Part shown: one piece after another, positions 62,360-64,000 of the stretch
Layout: the number at the start of each line of letters is the position of its first letter
How positions within the stretch are numbered: the stretch's first letter is position 1
Assembly: GCA_015059735.1 (NCBI GenBank)
Contig: SUZX01000002.1
Span: 62,001-126,000 of the forward strand
Origin: Rikenellaceae bacterium
GTDB taxonomy: Bacteria; Bacteroidota; Bacteroidia; Bacteroidales; Rikenellaceae
DNA: 64,000 nt
Direction of reading: 5' to 3'
The notes under the pieces: model-generated
What the model was told of the DNA's origin: nothing
Databases searched by the model: none
What the model saw: the letters and a program-made list of their open reading frames with translations, nothing else
Position numbers and translations under genes: made by a program

Positions 62360-64000
62360 ATGAAAATTGCCAACTTATTCCGGATTCGTCTTTTCGGATC
62401 TCTTATGTTGCTTTCGACGCTCGTCTCTTGCAAGACGACGACTGTTGTCGAGCCTTATGCCGACAGCCGCCCATATACCCGCTGGTGGTGGTTCGCTTCC
62501 GAGATCGATCCCGCCGATGTGCGTTACCAACTCGAATGGATGAAATCACAAGGTTTTGGCGGCGTTGAGATTGCGTGGGTTTATCCGATGCACGCCGATA
62601 CCACCATCAAAAAACCGGCATGGCTTTCGCCCGAATGGGCTGCCCCCGTAAATTATGCCAAACGTTGCGCCGACTCGTTGGGCTTGGGTTGCGATTTTAC
62701 CTATGGCACGTTGTGGCCGTTCAACGATCCCGACCTTCCGATAGCCGATGCTTCGCGCGTTTTCGGACAGACCTCCTTCCCTCCGACGCGGACTCGGGGA
62801 TGGGATCACCCGCGCATTGGCCATATCTTAAATCACCTCGACAGTGCTGCCTTCAATCGTTATGCCGCTAAGTTGAATGCCGCTATGTCCGAGGCTTACA
62901 AAGGATCGCCTTCGGGAATCTTTGTCGATTCGTGGGAGGTAGAAACCCGTAATTTGTGGACCGAAGGTTTCGGCGATACCTTCTTTACGCGTCATGGATA
63001 CCGTATTGAGCCGCTTATGGACAGCCTCTATATGGCAGGCTATGAAGATCTGTTCTACGATTATATGTGCGTGCTTTCGGACTATGCTTTGGAGGGATTC
63101 TATCGCCCGTTTACGGAGAATGCCCGCCGCGTAGGTGGTTTTTCGCGTGCACAGTGTGGCGGTGTTCCTGCCGATCTGCTGGCTGCTAATATGTCGGTAG
63201 ATGTCCCCGAAACCGAAGCTATTCTCTATGAGCCCAATTATGGCCGTATTGCTGCTTCGGCTGCTGCACTGAATGATTATCCGGTCGTTTCATCCGAAAC
63301 CTTCACCTGCATCTACGGATGGCGCAAGTGGGGTGGTAAAGGCCCATACCAAGAGCAAGAACAGGTGGCCGATATGCGTTTGGTGGCCGATGCACTCTTT
63401 GCTAACGGCACCAACCAGATTTTTTGGCATGGCATGCCCTATAATCGTCGTGGGTCGAAAGATAACTATTTCTACGCTTCGGTACATGTCGGTCCGGATG
63501 CCAATTTTGTTGACCAACTTGCCGATTTCAACCGTTATATGACCACCGTTTCGAGTTATATGCGTCGTGGAAAGGTCTATTCCGATGTAGCACTCTACCT
63601 GCCGACCGAAGATGCATGGATGGGGGGCGAATATCCTGATTCGTTGCGGATGTCTTGGTTTTGGGGAAAGTATGAGATGCGTTACGAGCGTGCTCCCGAG
63701 TATTTGAAGGGTTACCAACCGCTTTGGGTCAATGGTGAAGTACTCTCCGCAGCGCGTGTTGAGCAAGGTGAAATGCGTTACAATGCCATGAATTTCAAAA
63801 CGTTGGTTGTCGATGTGACATATCTCGACATTGCCCACCTTCGTTCCGTATTGAATTTGGCAAAACAGGGTCTTCCGGTGATTATGGCGCGTGCTCCCCA
63901 GCAGCCCGGGCGCAACAAATCAGCCGAATACCAAGCAATGGTTGCCGAGTTGATGGCCTTGCCGAATGTTACCTCCGATACCGCGCAACCTCTTGCCCAC
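62360..64000 (+). CDS. GH106-like secreted glycosidase, N-terminal part (runs off the window)
   Basis: The frame opens at ATG 62360 and is open to the window end, giving 547 residues. A lipoprotein signal ends LSTLVSCK (Cys20). The start of the catalytic part, RPYTRWWWFASEIDPADVRY then QLEWMKSQGFGGVEIAW, matches the opening of the GH106 alpha-L-rhamnosidase-like family, in which the N-terminal TIM barrel carries the active site. Enzymes of this kind act on plant pectin or glycan side chains. Exact sugar specificity is unknown. It pairs divergently with the GH36 enzyme. Confidence 0.82.
   Translation, partial: MKIANLFRIRLFGSLMLLSTLVSCKTTTVVEPYADSRPYTRWWWFASEIDPADVRYQLEWMKSQGFGGVEIAWVYPMHADTTIKKPAWLSPEWAAPVNYAKRCADSLGLGCDFTYGTLWPFNDPDLPIADASRVFGQTSFPPTRTRGWDHPRIGHILNHLDSAAFNRYAAKLNAAMSEAYKGSPSGIFVDSWEVETRNLWTEGFGDTFFTRHGYRIEPLMDSLYMAGYEDLFYDYMCVLSDYALEGFYRPFTENARRVGGFSRAQCGGVPADLLAANMSVDVPETEAILYEPNYGRIAASAAALNDYPVVSSETFTCIYGWRKWGGKGPYQEQEQVADMRLVADALFANGTNQIFWHGMPYNRRGSKDNYFYASVHVGPDANFVDQLADFNRYMTTVSSYMRRGKVYSDVALYLPTEDAWMGGEYPDSLRMSWFWGKYEMRYERAPEYLKGYQPLWVNGEVLSAARVEQGEMRYNAMNFKTLVVDVTYLDIAHLRSVLNLAKQGLPVIMARAPQQPGRNKSAEYQAMVAELMALPNVTSDTAQPLAH

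Noticed and set aside
1..64000. CRISPR arrays, insertion sequences, prophage, tRNA genes
   Set aside because: I saw no direct-repeat arrays, transposase or phage proteins, and no cloverleaf-like sequences in the gaps between genes.

Overview
This 64 kb window is ordinary chromosomal DNA of a Bacteroidota species, most likely order Bacteroidales and plausibly Rikenellaceae (Alistipes relatives). Support comes from: -7 boxes of the TAnnTTTG type in front of many genes; no Shine-Dalgarno sequences before start codons; a fimbrillin-like lipoprotein; type III glutamine synthetase; a B12-dependent methylmalonyl-CoA mutase pair; and a cysteate-synthase-type enzyme, which fits the sulfonolipid-making branch of the phylum. 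The genus is inferred. I found no insertion sequence, prophage, CRISPR array, tRNA or rRNA.

Layout. 1-1300: start of a fimbrillin-like lipoprotein gene (minus, cut by the window edge), an HU protein gene and a 29-residue basic protein of the COX24/mS38 type. 1582-14399: a plus-strand run of rng, mfd, coaX, an outer-membrane protein, a TPR protein, lptC, a CNNM/CorC protein and ppiD, that is RNA processing and repair followed by envelope biogenesis. 14502-14633: a candidate small RNA. 14799-18790: mutA-mutB. 19120-19262: a structured RNA directly before glnN (19310-21487). 21634-32982 (minus): rpsU, a helix-hairpin-helix protein, a BamA-like protein, a DksA-like protein, ileS (type 2 with an altered HIGH motif), an acetyltransferase, an MsbA-like exporter, rnpB and an OmpH-like lipoprotein.

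33079-36465 (plus): ruvA, nspC and a cysteate synthase. 36523-44877 (minus): an aldo/keto reductase with two 4Fe-4S motifs, an ECF S component, a DUF1893 protein, a glycerophosphodiesterase, a YgjP-like peptidase, rlmB, an alpha/beta hydrolase, an ABC-F ATPase and rpe. 45083-46423 (plus): rmuC. 46466-50031 (minus): a membrane protein, rpoN and asnS. 50156-59721 (plus): a GH2-like protein with a degraded active site, rlmH, a LuxR-type regulator with a pseudo-receiver, a TonB-dependent receptor, a small lipoprotein, nadC, an LTA-synthase-like membrane phosphotransferase and a DUF2156-GNAT fusion. 59852-64000: a GH36 alpha-galactosidase (minus) and the start of a GH106-like glycosidase (plus).

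Most genes are housekeeping. The points that deserve a second look are the two candidate RNAs near mutAB and glnN, the GXHH active site of IleRS, the nspC/cysteate synthase pair, the DUF1893/ECF/Fe-S reductase operon, the inactive-looking GH2 protein, and the inverted repeats over the ABC-F and rpe promoters.
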